Origin: Mycobacterium genavense ATCC 51234 | Lineage (GTDB): Bacteria; Actinomycetota; Actinomycetes; Mycobacteriales; Mycobacteriaceae | Direction of reading: 5' to 3' | Length of the DNA: 64,000 bases | Assembly: GCF_000526915.1 (NCBI RefSeq) | Contig: NZ_JAGZ01000002.1 | Coordinates: forward strand, 372,001 to 436,000 | Shown: positions 51,063-61,880 of the stretch, piece after piece | Layout: the number at the start of each line of letters is the position of its first letter | How positions within the stretch are numbered: position 1 is the stretch's first letter | Translations under genes and position numbers: made by a program | The notes under the pieces: model-generated | The model's database searches: none | The model's input: only the letters and a program-made list of their open reading frames with translations | What the model was told of the DNA's origin: nothing

Positions 51063-51161
51063 CTAGGACCCCGCCCGCTCCGCCTTCCGGTCGGTGTAGC
51101 CGGCCACATACTCGCCCAACCGTTGGGTGACCTCGCACCGGCAGTCGCGGGTCAGATCTCC
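51063..51161 (-). other. Possible 3' remnant of an unidentified gene, in a 429-bp stretch with no complete gene
   Basis: The interval 50822-51250 holds no complete gene. Within it, the minus strand has a stop-to-stop frame of about 32 codons ending TAG at 51063. It reads LTRDCRCEVTQRLGEYVAG then YTDRKAERAGS, which has protein-like composition but no start codon upstream of it. An in-frame TGA precedes it. It may be the tail of a deleted gene. The rest of the interval carries the PPE leader (AAAGAAAG before ATG 50821) and the promoter region of the gene at 51251. Confidence 0.25.
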
Positions 51162-51250
51162 ACGTCAACCACCGTCACAGTGATGTCTTTGCACACCTAT
51201 TTCGATACGCAGAGGTTTTCGGCGGTTCCGTCGCGGTCATAATTACCGTC

Positions 51251-51640
51251 ATGGCCGACAGAACGGCGCGCGGCGGGCCCGAGCGAAACCGGATCAAGAC
51301 GCTCACCCAGGCGGCGTTGAACGCCGACAAGACCGTCAAGCAGGTCGAGGACGTCCTCGACGGCCTCGGCAAAACCATGAACGAGCTGAGCAGCTCCCTG
51401 ACCCGGCTGAACGGCACCGTCGAGCGCCTCGACGGCGGCCTGGACCACCTGGAAGGAACCATGGAAAGCCTCGACGAGCTCGCCAAGCGCCTGATCGCGC
51501 TCGTCGAGCCGATGGAGGCGATCGTCAAGCGCATCGATTACATCGTCGGCATCGGTGAGACGGTGATGTCGCCGCTAGCGGTGACCGAGCACGCGGTGCG
51601 CGGTGTGGTGGACCCGCTGCGCAAACGGCCGACGCGGTAG
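51251..51640 (+). CDS. Small helical conserved protein (Rv1444c type)
   Basis: 129 residues, mainly alpha-helical with heptad-like hydrophobic spacing (about 15-100), for example LTRLNGTVERLDGGLDHLEG, predicting a coiled coil. A basic tail follows. No membrane segment or enzyme motif. A protein of this kind lies next to the pgl operon in M. tuberculosis too, although here the PPE pseudogene intervenes. Function unknown. ATG 51251. Confidence 0.75.
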   Translation: MADRTARGGPERNRIKTLTQAALNADKTVKQVEDVLDGLGKTMNELSSSLTRLNGTVERLDGGLDHLEGTMESLDELAKRLIALVEPMEAIVKRIDYIVGIGETVMSPLAVTEHAVRGVVDPLRKRPTR

Positions 51641-51673
51641 CCCGCGACCGGCAGGGGACCCAGCCCCGGTCGG

Positions 51674-52456
51674 CTACGTCGCGTGGTCGACGGCGTCGAA
51701 AACCTCCAGCGCGTGCTGAAACGGCTCGGCGGTGATTCTGCGATCGGTTTCGTATGGATGGTCGAGGGTGAAGACGATGCACAGCAGCAGGCCGAGCAGC
51801 ACCGCGATGGTGCTGGTCACCACCGTATGACCGACGGTGCTCTGCATGCTCAGAAATGCCGTGAGCCCGACCAACACAATCCCGCCGAATATCAGGCCCG
51901 CCCACAGCAGCGGGGGTATCCGCGGCTCGGTGTCGATGATGCGCTGGGTACGGTCGGACGCCAACACGCTCAACTCGCTGAGAAACTCCGCGTTGATCGG
52001 GCTCGACGCGGTGCCGGACGGTTGGGTGCCGACGATGCGGTACATGGTGGTGATCGCGGATCGCGCGGTGTCGCTGGGAACGTCACCGCTTCGGGTAGTC
52101 GATTCGCTCGACGCCACCGCGCTCGCGTAACTGCGCATCAGCTGTCGAAGCTGGGACCGCTCCGGTTCCGGCATGGCGACGGTCTGGCGGTACATCGTCG
52201 TCAGCGCGGACGCCTCGTTGGCGGCCACCACCTTTGCCGAGGAGAACTGTTGCCACGCGATGACGACGGTGAATCCGAGCAGCACGCCGTAAACGAGACC
52301 GACAATCGCGACGAACGGCGACATCGTCGAATTATGGTCTTTACCAACCTGTTTCATCGTCCGACTGGCAAATGCTATCCAGCCCACCGCCACCAAAATC
52401 GCGCCCCCGACGCCACAGACCAGCAGCAGCCAAAGTGGTATTCCGGGTCCGTCCAA
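51674..52456 (-). CDS. DUF4239 membrane protein
   Basis: 260 residues. Two N-terminal membrane helices (about 5-30 and 48-68), an extracytoplasmic helical segment with several Ser/Thr/Glu-rich stretches, and two C-terminal helices (about 183-230). This matches the DUF4239 (bestrophin-like) layout. TTG 52456 was chosen because AAGGAG precedes it by four bases; the frame is open to 52513. Convergent with the gene at 51251. Function unknown. Confidence 0.75.
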   Translation of the reverse strand: MDGPGIPLWLLLVCGVGGAILVAVGWIAFASRTMKQVGKDHNSTMSPFVAIVGLVYGVLLGFTVVIAWQQFSSAKVVAANEASALTTMYRQTVAMPEPERSQLRQLMRSYASAVASSESTTRSGDVPSDTARSAITTMYRIVGTQPSGTASSPINAEFLSELSVLASDRTQRIIDTEPRIPPLLWAGLIFGGIVLVGLTAFLSMQSTVGHTVVTSTIAVLLGLLLCIVFTLDHPYETDRRITAEPFQHALEVFDAVDHAT

Positions 52457-52582
52457 CGATCTCCTTGCCAGCTGTCGCTCCGATGCGAATGGACCGCGGG
52501 TTGGTCGGCGCACTTCGGCGCGATTCGGCCCGGCGCCAGCGTATTCGGGACCGGCGCGACACAGCGCTCGGTTCAGCTGCTG

Positions 52583-55419
52583 TTAACCGCTATTTCGCAA
52601 CGCGCTTGCCAGCCCGTTCATCGTCAGCAGGATGCCGCGCTGCACCAGTTCGTCGTCGTCTCCCGAGCGGTACCGGCGCAGCAGCTCCACCTGCAGGTGA
52701 TTCAGCGGCTCCAGGTAGGGAAAGCGGTTGAACACCGAACGGGCCAGCGCCGCATTGTCGGCCAGCAGGTCGTCCTGGCCGGTGATCAGCCTGTGCATGG
52801 CGATCGTTCGCTGGTGCTCGTCGGCGATCTTGTCGAACACCCTGCGCCGCAACGACTCGTCGGCCACCAATTCCGCATACCGTGCCGCCAGCCCCAGGTC
52901 GCTTTTGGCCAGCACCTGCGCCATGTTCGACAGCACGCTGCGAAAAAACGGCCACCGCTGATACAGGTCGTGCAGGACTTCGACTCGCTCGCTTTCGCTT
53001 TCGGGCCCGGCGGCGATCCACTGCGCGAACGCCGACCCGGTGCCGTACCAACCGGGCAGCATGACCCGCGACTGGCTCCAGGCCAACACCCACGGGATGG
53101 CGCGCAGGTCCGCGATCGACTCGGTGGGCTTGCGCGAGGCCGGACGGCTGCCAATGTTCAGCGAACCGATCTCGCTGACCGGCGTGGACGCCTTGAAATA
53201 CTCGACGAAACCCGTTGTCTCGTGCACCAATTCGGAGTAGGCGTCCCGGGCCAGCGTCGAGATCTCGTCGAGCACCGCGTAGGCCGGCTCGGCCGCGCCG
53301 CCGAAGCCCTCCACGTCCAGCAGCGTCGACTCCAGCGTCGCCGCCACCAGGCTTTCCAGATTTCGGCGCGCCAACAGCGGTTCGGCGTACTTGGCCGCGA
53401 TCACCTCACCCTGCTCGGTCAGCCGCAGCGAACCGTTCATCGCCCCGGGCGGCTGCGCGAGGATCGCCTGATAGCTGGGGCCGCCGCCGCGGCCGACCGT
53501 GCCGCCGCGACCATGGAAGAGCCGCAATCGGATTCCGGACTTGCGGGCCACCTCGGCCAGCGCCAGCTCGGCCCGGTAGACGGCCCAGTTCGCGGTCAGA
53601 TAGCCGCCGTCCTTGTTCGAGTCGGAGTAGCCGAGCATCACCTCTTGGCTGTCGCCCCTGGTGGCCACCACCGTGCGATAGATCGGGAGCTCGAGCATCG
53701 CGTGCAGGATCCGGGCCCCGTTGTGCAGGTCGTCGATCGTCTCGAACAGCGGGGAAATGCCCACCGGGCAATAGGGTTCGGACCCGGAGACGTCCAGCAG
53801 TCCCGTTTCTTTGAGCAGTCCCGTTTCTTTGAGCAGCAGCGCGGCCTCCAGCACGTCGGAGACGGACTGGCACATCGACACGACGTAGTTGGGCACCGCC
53901 GCCGGGCCGTACCGCTTGACGGCGAACGCGGCGGCCTCGACCACCCTCAATTCCTTGTGGGCCAGTTCCGACAGCCGCGCGCGGTCGGACAGCAGTGGCC
54001 GCCGCGTGCTCAATTCGCCGGCCAACAGCTCGACCCGCTGCTCTGCGGGCAGCGAACGATAGTCCGCATGCACGCCGGCCCAGGCCAGCAGCTCGCCGAC
54101 CACTTCCTCGTGCACGTCGGAGTTTTGCCGCATATCCAGCCCGCTCAGGTGAAACCCGAAGACGTGCACGCCTTCTCGCAACAGCGCCAGCCGGTCCTCG
54201 GCCAGTAGCGCGCTGCCGTGGGTGCGCAGCGAAGCGTCGTGGATATCCAGGTCGGCCCGCAGGTCGTCCGGTGTGGCGTACGGCGCCAACCCCAGGTCGA
54301 GCAGGTGCTGTGGCTCGTCGTCCAGGATCTCGGCGGCCGTGGCGCTGAGCCGGCCCCGTATCACCCGCACGGCGCGCCGGTACGGCTCGTCGGCCCGAGC
54401 CTGTTCGGGACAGCTCTGCTCCAGCGCGGTCAATTCCGTTGTGACACTCACCAATCGGGCCGACATCGAGAGCTCCTGCTCGAGATCGGTCAGCTCGGAC
54501 AGGTAATGCGCCAGCGCGGTGAACGCGGCGCTGCCGGTGGCCCACCGCACCACCTCGGCGGTCACGTTCGGGTTGCCGTCGCGGTCGCCCCCGATCCACG
54601 AGCCCGGCTGCAGGATGGGTGCCGACAGCAGCTCGGCGACCGGCCAGCGGGCGCGTAGCGCGTCGCGCACCTCGGCGTTGACCTGCGGGATCACCTCGAA
54701 CAGCGCGGCCTGGTAATACCGCAGGCCGACGTCGATTTCGTCGGTGATCTGCAGCCGGTGCAGCCGGATCAGTGCGGTCTGCCACAGCGTGAGCACCTGG
54801 CGGCGCAGCTTGCGGTCGATGCTGCGGCCGTCACTGGTCTCCAGGTGGCCCTCGGCGTGCAGGCGCATCAACTCGGTGATCCGGTGCTGCGCGACGAAAA
54901 CGGTGCGCCGACGGGTCTCGGTGGGGTGGGCGATGATGACCGGAGCAACCAGCGCACCTCACAGCGCTTCGGCCACGGTGGCCGAATCCAGTTCGGCGGA
55001 GTCGAGTTTCACGTAGGTGGCGGCCAGGTTGCTGTCCTGCGGGGGTTCGCCCGCGTCGACGTGAACGTGACGTCGGCGCTCGCGATGGATGTCTTCGGTA
55101 ACGTTGGCCAGCAGCGCGAAGTGGCTGAACGCCCGGATGATCGGGATCGCCAGGTGAATGTCGATGCCGTCGAACATGTGGGAGATCTCGACCCGGTCGA
55201 TCTCGGAGCGACGCACCCGGAACGATTCCACCCGCGCCCGTTCGACCAGTCGAATACCTCGTCGCCTTGCTGCTCGCGCACGGTTTCGCCGAGGATGGCG
55301 CCCAGCATCCTGATGTCGGCGCGCATCGGCTCGGTCGCCTCCCGGCCGACGCGGGTGCGCCGCACGGCACCGATCGGCGCCAGCGCAGGCTCGGAAACAG
55401 GCTCGGAAACCTCAACCAT
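52583..55419 (-). pseudogene. ppc: Phosphoenolpyruvate carboxylase with a frameshift and a nonsense codon
   Basis: Read across frames, this is a full PEP carboxylase: N-part from ATG 55419 ([11 protein letters not shown] ... EQQGDEVFD), catalytic HPTETRR region (near 54930), [16 protein letters not shown], and [14 protein letters not shown] with the C-terminal NTG-type end. Near 55245 one C is missing (TTCGA[C]CTGGTCGAA expected), shifting the frame. At 54959-54961 TGA interrupts AEAL-GALVAPV in the restored frame, consistent with CGA to TGA. An 18-bp tandem duplication (LLKETG twice) lies at 53801-53836. The 2837-bp span is one short of a multiple of three. The enzyme would otherwise supply oxaloacetate by anaplerosis. 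Confidence 0.85.
53801..53836. repeat. 18-bp tandem duplication inside ppc
   Basis: TCCCGTTTCTTTGAGCAG occurs twice head to tail (53801-53818, 53819-53836), adding six residues (LLKETG) in frame. Identical copies indicate a recent slippage event. Confidence 0.85.
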
Positions 55420-55466
55420 GCGATCCAGTATCGGGGCGAATCGGCCCGCCCGCCGACGGGAATGCG

Positions 55467-55700
55467 TCAGCGGTACTTGATCTGCAGCGCCATGCCGATG
55501 ATGCACACCAGCCAGATGCCGACCACGAACATCGTCAGCCGGTCCAGGTTCTTCTCCACCACCGTGGACCCGGACAGGCTGGACTGCACACCACCGCCGA
55601 ACAGCGTGGACAGGCCGCCACCCTTGGCCCGGTGCAGCAGCACCAGCAGCACCACCAGGATGCTGGTGACCACCAGGGTGATCTGTAGGGCCAAAACCAT
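55467..55700 (-). CDS. secG: Preprotein translocase subunit SecG
   Basis: 77 residues, two membrane helices (about 3-22 and 54-72) separated by the conserved [30 protein letters not shown] loop, cut here by function rather than quoted further. It is an accessory subunit of the SecYEG channel. ATG 55700. It lies 54 bp downstream of tpiA in the gap-pgk-tpiA-secG order common to mycobacteria. Intact. Confidence 0.95.
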   Translation of the reverse strand: MVLALQITLVVTSILVVLLVLLHRAKGGGLSTLFGGGVQSSLSGSTVVEKNLDRLTMFVVGIWLVCIIGMALQIKYR

Positions 55701-55754
55701 GACGGACAGCTTACCGGTTGCCGTTGGGCCGGCCGTAACCGACGCTCGGAGTGC

Positions 55755-56540
55755 TCAGGGCAGCGGACCGCCGGCGGCGATGGCGGCGAGCGTCGCGAAT
55801 TGCTCGCCGTCCAGCGACGCTCCCCCGACCAGCCCGCCGTCGGCGTCGTCCTGCGCGACGAGCTCGCCGACGTTCTTCGCGTTCACCGAGCCGCCGTAGA
55901 GCACCCGCACGGTCTCGGCGACCTGGGGGGACGCCAGCTCGCCCAGCTGCGCGCGGATCGCCGCACAGACCTCCTGGGCGTCCTCGGCGCTGGCCACCCG
56001 GCCGGTGCCGATCGCCCACACGGGCTCGTAGGCGATGACGACCTGGCCGATCTGCTCGGCCGACAGCCCGGCCAGCGACTCGCGCACCTGCGCCTCACAG
56101 TGGCTGACGTGTTTGCCGGCCTCGCGGATGTCGAGGTGCTCGCCGACGCACACGATCGGGGTCAGGCCGTTCTTGAGTGCGGCCGCGGCCTTGGCGGCCA
56201 CCAGCGCGTCGTCCTCGTTGTGGTAGGTGCGCCGTTCGGAGTGCCCGACGATGACGAAAGTGCAGCCCAGCTTGGCCAGGAAGGTGCCGCTGATGTCGCC
56301 GGTGTAGGCGCCCGACTCGTGCGGGGACAAATCCTGGGCGCCGTAGGTCAACCGCAGTTTGTCGCCGTCGACCAGCGTCTGCACGCTGCGCAGGTTGGTG
56401 AACGGCGGCAGCACCGTGACGTCGACCTTGTCAAAGTACTTGTCCGGCAACGCGAATGCGATCTTCTGCACCAGCGCGATGGCCTCGAAGTGGTTGAGGT
56501 TCATCTTCCAGTTGCCGGCGATCAGCGGCTTACGGCTCAC
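55755..56540 (-). CDS. tpiA: Triosephosphate isomerase
   Basis: 261 residues. TIM barrel with substrate Lys in AGNWKMN (about 8-14), His in VGHSERR (about 98-104) and catalytic Glu in [14 protein letters not shown] 56540 overlaps the pgk stop (GTGA). Same length as in M. tuberculosis. Intact. Confidence 0.97.
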   Translation of the reverse strand: MSRKPLIAGNWKMNLNHFEAIALVQKIAFALPDKYFDKVDVTVLPPFTNLRSVQTLVDGDKLRLTYGAQDLSPHESGAYTGDISGTFLAKLGCTFVIVGHSERRTYHNEDDALVAAKAAAALKNGLTPIVCVGEHLDIREAGKHVSHCEAQVRESLAGLSAEQIGQVVIAYEPVWAIGTGRVASAEDAQEVCAAIRAQLGELASPQVAETVRVLYGGSVNAKNVGELVAQDDADGGLVGGASLDGEQFATLAAIAAGGPLP

Positions 56541-57790
56541 GGCTGCTCCCCTTCGCTCGGCTGCGGGCGACTCAACACCTCGATGCCCGGTAGTTGCTTG
56601 CCCTCCAGGTATTCCAGCGATGCGCCGCCGCCGGTGGAGATGTGCGAGAAGTCGCCCTCGGAGATGCCGAGCGCGCGCACGGCCGCCGCGGAGTCGCCAC
56701 CGCCCACCACGCTGACGGCTCCCTTACCGGTCGCCGCGACGATCGCCTCGGCGACACCGCGGGTGCCGGCGGCGAACGCCGGGAATTCGAAGACGCCCAT
56801 CGGGCCGTTCCAGAACACTGTCTGGGCGTTGGACAGCAGCGCCGCGAAGCGTTTCACCGACCCGGGCCCGATGTCCAGACCCATCTGGTCATCCGGGATG
56901 GCGTCGGCCGCGACCGTTTGCGGTGTCGCATCGGCGGCGAATTTGTCGCCGACCACGATGTCCATCGGCAGACGCAACACGTCGACGTAGGTGTCCAGCA
57001 GCCGGCGGCAGGTCGCGACCATGTCCTCTTCGAGCAGTGATTTGCCCACCGAAAAGCCTTCTGCGGCAAGGAAGGTGAAGCACATTCCGCCGCCGATCAC
57101 GATGCTGTCGGCCTTGGTGGCCAGCGACTCGATGACGCCGAGCTTGTCGGACACCTTCGACCCGCCGAGTACCACCGCGTAGGGGCGGGTGGTCGAGCTG
57201 GTCAACTGCTCGAGCACCCGGATCTCGTCGGCCACCAGCTTCCCGGCGTAGTGCGGCAGCAGCGTGGCGACGTCGTAGACCGAGGCCTGCTTGCGATGCA
57301 CCACGCCGAAGCCGTCGGAGACGAAAGCGCCTCCCGGCCATACCAATTCGGCAAGTTTCTTGGCCAACGCCAGCCGCTCGGCGTCGTCCTTACTGGTCTC
57401 GCGCGCGTCGAAGCGGATGTTCTCCAGCAACAGGATGTCGCCGTCGGTCAGGCCCTCGGCACGCGCCAAGGCGTCGGTACCGACGATATCGGCCGCCAGC
57501 TGCACGTGCCGGCCCAGCTGCTCGCCGAGTGCGGCCGCGACCGGTGCCAGCGACACCTTCGGGTCGGGCCCGTCCTTGGGGCGGCCCAGGTGCGCGGTCA
57601 CCACCACCTTGGCGCCGGCGTCCAGCAGCGCCTTGAGCGTCGGCACCGACGCGGTGATCCGACCCGGGTCGGTGATCTCGCCGGCTCCCCCCGCGTCGTA
57701 GTTGAGCGGGACGTTGAGATCGGAACGCACCAGCACGGCACGGCCCGAAACGCCCTCGGACAGAAGGTCTTCGAGGTTTGGGACGGCCAC
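56537..57790 (-). CDS. pgk: Phosphoglycerate kinase
   Basis: 417 residues. N-terminal RSDLNVP (about 22-28) and nucleotide-domain [13 protein letters not shown]. It makes ATP from 1,3-bisphosphoglycerate. GTG 57790 lies three bases after gap and overlaps tpiA at its end, so the glycolytic genes are tightly coupled. Intact. Confidence 0.97.
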   Translation of the reverse strand: MAVPNLEDLLSEGVSGRAVLVRSDLNVPLNYDAGGAGEITDPGRITASVPTLKALLDAGAKVVVTAHLGRPKDGPDPKVSLAPVAAALGEQLGRHVQLAADIVGTDALARAEGLTDGDILLLENIRFDARETSKDDAERLALAKKLAELVWPGGAFVSDGFGVVHRKQASVYDVATLLPHYAGKLVADEIRVLEQLTSSTTRPYAVVLGGSKVSDKLGVIESLATKADSIVIGGGMCFTFLAAEGFSVGKSLLEEDMVATCRRLLDTYVDVLRLPMDIVVGDKFAADATPQTVAADAIPDDQMGLDIGPGSVKRFAALLSNAQTVFWNGPMGVFEFPAFAAGTRGVAEAIVAATGKGAVSVVGGGDSAAAVRALGISEGDFSHISTGGGASLEYLEGKQLPGIEVLSRPQPSEGEQP

Positions 57791-57793
57791 GGT

Positions 57794-58864
<1,071 letters not shown>

Positions 58865-58884
58865 TCAGTAGTGGACACGGTTGC

Positions 58885-58918
58885 TGGGTCGGTAACAGTC
58901 CAAGACCCCAGCGACCCA
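58885..58918. terminator. Inverted repeat between gap and the upstream hypothetical gene
   Basis: TGGGTCG (58885-58891) and CGACCCA (58912-58918), seven-base perfect arms with a 20-base loop, extended by a partly matching GCTGGG/CCCAGC pair. It lies 60 bp downstream of the hypothetical gene's stop and may end its transcript before the gap promoter. Confidence 0.35.
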
Positions 58919-58979
58919 AACACCGAGCTAGACGGCGTGGCCGGGTCACGCGATGCGATAGGCGGTGGGAGGTGCGGCC

Positions 58980-59486
58980 CTAGCGGACCAGCAGCCGCGG
59001 CCCCCGCCGAACCTCGGCTGTGGGCTGAACCACAAATCGGCGCTGCAGCTTTTCGATCAGCTCGTCGAGCGCCTTGCGCTCCTGTTCCTCCGCGCGGGCC
59101 GTGCGCCGGAAGACGCACGCGCTTTCGCCGTCGCCGCTGGCTTCGGCGACGGCAATCGCCTTGTAGTAGCCGTCGATCCGTTGGTCGATCAGCCGGCGGT
59201 TCGCAGTGAGCAGCCGCAGGAAGTAGTCGGCCTGGCGCTGATCCGCGGTGTCGGCCACAACCGCGGAACGATCCAGAGCGGCGGCGGGCCGGCTTGCGGT
59301 CGCGGCCGATTGTCGGACAAACCCCGGACCGGGACGGACTGCGGCGCCGCGAGGGTGAAGCCCGCGCCGGTCACGAGCACCAGATGTGTGCGCGGCGACC
59401 GAGCGCGCAGCACGCTCGTCAGGCAAACCAGCGAAGTCCATCATTTCTCTCTCAACTGGCAGTTCACTGTTTAGCGCGGTAACCAT
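58980..59486 (-). CDS. Hypothetical protein; C-terminal helical half well supported, N-terminal frame doubtful
   Basis: 168 residues as called. The C-terminal half (YFLRLLTANRRLIDQRIDGY ... KALDELIEKLQRRF) is clearly helical and protein-like. The N-terminal half in this frame is Arg/Ala/Gly-rich and resembles shadow translation. A second minus-strand frame (59189-59413) there reads THLVLVTGAGFTLAAPQSVP, like a signal peptide. So the true gene may begin in that frame and have lost its frame near 59260. I do not recognise the family. It precedes gap and follows the broken PucR-type gene on the same strand. Confidence 0.5.
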   Translation of the reverse strand: MVTALNSELPVEREMMDFAGLPDERAARSVAAHTSGARDRRGLHPRGAAVRPGPGFVRQSAATASRPAAALDRSAVVADTADQRQADYFLRLLTANRRLIDQRIDGYYKAIAVAEASGDGESACVFRRTARAEEQERKALDELIEKLQRRFVVQPTAEVRRGPRLLVR

Positions 59487-59612
59487 AACCCCCCGAATCC
59501 GAGAAGCGCCATATGCTTCGGCGACTAACCGTATGTCGCTTTTGCTAGCAGGGCATAATCGCCAGGTCAGCCGCTCGGAGGCCCTGACTACTTGGGTCAG
59601 AGACGGTGGCCG

Positions 59613-60882
59613 CTAAGGACATTCGTGGGCCATGTGCAACACCGCCGGGGCCATCCACCGGCAGGCCTCCAGCGCGATCTGCAATCGCAACGTCGCGTCG
59701 GGGTCGCCGAAACGCTGCCCGCACATCTGCCCGGCCCGCGCCACTGCTTCCTGAATGATGTTGGGCGGCAACCGCATTGCGTCGGCTGTCGCTACGTGAT
59801 CGCGATTGCGGGATAAGTACTCGCGCAACGTCTCGCGCAGCCACCCGGTGCGCTCGTCGTCGTGTCCGAGGTCGCCGAGCGTATCGGCGACGAAGGAGCA
59901 CAACTCGTCCAAGTCGCCCGCCATCAACGCAATTGGCGCGACCTCGCTGTAGAAGACCACCCGGGTAGCGCCGCGGCCACCGCCGGCAAAAGCGACCGTC
60001 TTCACCCGCTCCGCCTGCTTCAGCAACGCCCGGAATCCGCCTTGCCCGTCTTCCACCCGACCGATCGCCAGACCGCCCGGTACGCCCGCGGCCTGGAAAG
60101 CCGCGCGCACCCCGCGACCGGTCGATCTCCCGTTTGCCGGACTCGTCGAGCGCAAACCACAACCGCGCCTCGCGGTCACCCGTTGGCACCATCAGCGTGC
60201 CGTTGACCACGTCCACGGCGGTTCCCACCGCGCGGCGCACCCGCTCGAACGACGCCACCACGTCCCGGGCCGGTACCGTCTCGTGCACCCACAGCGCCGC
60301 GGCGACGTGCACCCCGTCCAGCGGATAGGTCAGTACGTTGTCGGCCACCGCGGTGGCGACCGGAATGTTGTCCCCCGCCTCGCCGGCCGGCCGCGGCCGT
60401 CGGCCGCCGTCGCCCGCGCATTCGTCGCGCTCCAGCTCGTAGGAGACGGTCAGCTGGTCGGCGACGGCGTCGACGAAGAGCGCCGAGCGGGACACCAGGT
60501 CGACGATCGTCGGCACCTGCCGGGCCGGGTCCACCAGCGCCACGAACCGTATCGCCGCCTCCAGGAACCGCGAGTGCACGATGCGGTGGGCCCGCACCAA
60601 CACCGACAGCGGAACGTCGCGCCGCGCGGCCGCGCGCACGTAGGCCACCGACGCCGCCGGTGCCTCCAGCCACTCGGCCGTCGCGCCCTGGGCCAGGAAT
60701 TCGATGCCGGCGACCACGCTGTCGGTGAGGCTGGCCCACCACAGGTCCACCATTGCGGCGTCGTAATCGAGGTCGCGATTCTCGGCCTTGATCTCCTCGA
60801 ATACCTCGGCGATGCAGTCCTCCCGAATGCGGTCCATCTCCCGCGCGATCACCGACATCGGGTCCGCAATGACGTCGACCAT
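59613..60882 (-). pseudogene. PucR-type transcriptional regulator, frameshifted
   Basis: The N-part from ATG 60882 (MVDVIADPMSVIAREMD ...) runs normally to LWFALDESGKREIDR. Near 60140 the frame changes; the rest (AAFQAAGVPGGLAIGRVEDG ... to ECP at 59613) includes a PucR-like C-terminal helix-turn-helix (REYLSRNRDHVATADAMRLP). The 1270-bp span is not a multiple of three. Corresponds to Rv1429. Frame-1 reading continues to 59545 as an unlikely Arg-rich tail. Divergent from the acyltransferase gene. Confidence 0.78.
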
Positions 60883-61038
60883 GCCGGCCACCTTCCATCC
60901 GGTTCTGCCCCACCCCTCACTGTGCGCGCCCGCGAGCCGGAAGGTGGGCGTGTTTGCCTGTTGGCCATCCAAATGAGAGCCCTGGCTACCATCGAGGGAC
61001 TCAACGCGGGACCGTCGAGCGACGCCAAGGGGGCATCG

Positions 61039-61877
61039 GTGAGCGAAGTGGGCGATGGCGACGGCCGAGGTGGGGACGACCCCGAGATCGGCCAATTCGA
61101 CCCGGTGCTGACCCAGCGGCTGATGGGCGTGCTGCGCCCGATCGTGAAGAGGTACTTCCGGTCGGAGGTGCACGGGCTGGACACCTTCCCGCCCGGCGGG
61201 GCGCTGGTGGTCGGCAACCACTCGGGCGGCATGTTCCCGATGGACGTCCCGATCTTCAGCGTCGACTTCTACGAGAAGTTCGGCTACCAGCGGCCCATGT
61301 ACACGCTGAGCCACGACATCTTGTTCATGGGCTTCTTGTTCATGGGCTTCACCGGTGGCCTGTTTCGGCGCACCGGCTACATCCGGGCCAACGCAGCAAC
61401 GCCGCCAAGGCGTTGAGGTCCGGCGGCGTGGTCGTCGTCTTTCCCGGCGGTGACTACGACGCCTACCGGCCGACCGTCGCGGAGAACGTCATCGACTTCA
61501 ACGGCCGCAAGGGCTACGTCAGCACCGCGATCGAAGCGGGTGTGCCGATCGTTCCCGCGGTGTCCATCGGCGGCCAGGAGACTCAGCTGTACCTGACCCG
61601 CGGCACCTGGCTGGCCGAGCGGCTGGGCATCAAGCGCCCGCTGCGCAGCGTCATTCTGCCGGTCACGTTCGGCTTCCCGTTCGGGTTCAGCGCGGTCGTC
61701 CCGCCGAATGTGCCGCTGCCCACCAAGATCGTCACGCGGGTGCTCGAACCCATCGACATCGCCGCGCGGTTCGGCGCGGACCCCGACATCGACGAGGTCG
61801 ACGCGCACGTGCGCGCGGTGATGCAGGAAGCGCTCAACGACCTCGCCGCCAAACGCCGCTTCCCGATTCTGGGCTGA
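61039..61877 (+). pseudogene. PlsC/DGAT-like acyltransferase (Rv1428c type), frameshifted
   Basis: GTG 61039, with AAGGGGG five bases before it, begins a lysophospholipid/diacylglycerol acyltransferase-like protein. It has the NHSGG substrate motif (about 54-58) and, in the second frame, FPGGDYDAYRP. The break is near 61392: GCCAAC[C]GCAGC is expected but one C is absent, so the first frame ends at TGA 61416 while the second continues to 61877. The span is one short of a multiple of three (280 codons when repaired). It is followed three bases later by fadD12, the same order as Rv1428c-fadD12-lipO. Confidence 0.82.
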
Positions 61878-61880
61878 GCC

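Noticed and set aside
51683..54208. 841-codon plus-strand open frame over ppc and the DUF4239 gene
   Set aside because: No recognisable domains, composition of a shadow; it crosses two minus-strand genes and an intergenic region.
59545..61314. 589-codon minus-strand frame across the PucR gene and antisense to the acyltransferase
   Set aside because: Only its middle is PucR; the upstream part is antisense to the plsC-like gene and the downstream part is out of frame after the lesion.
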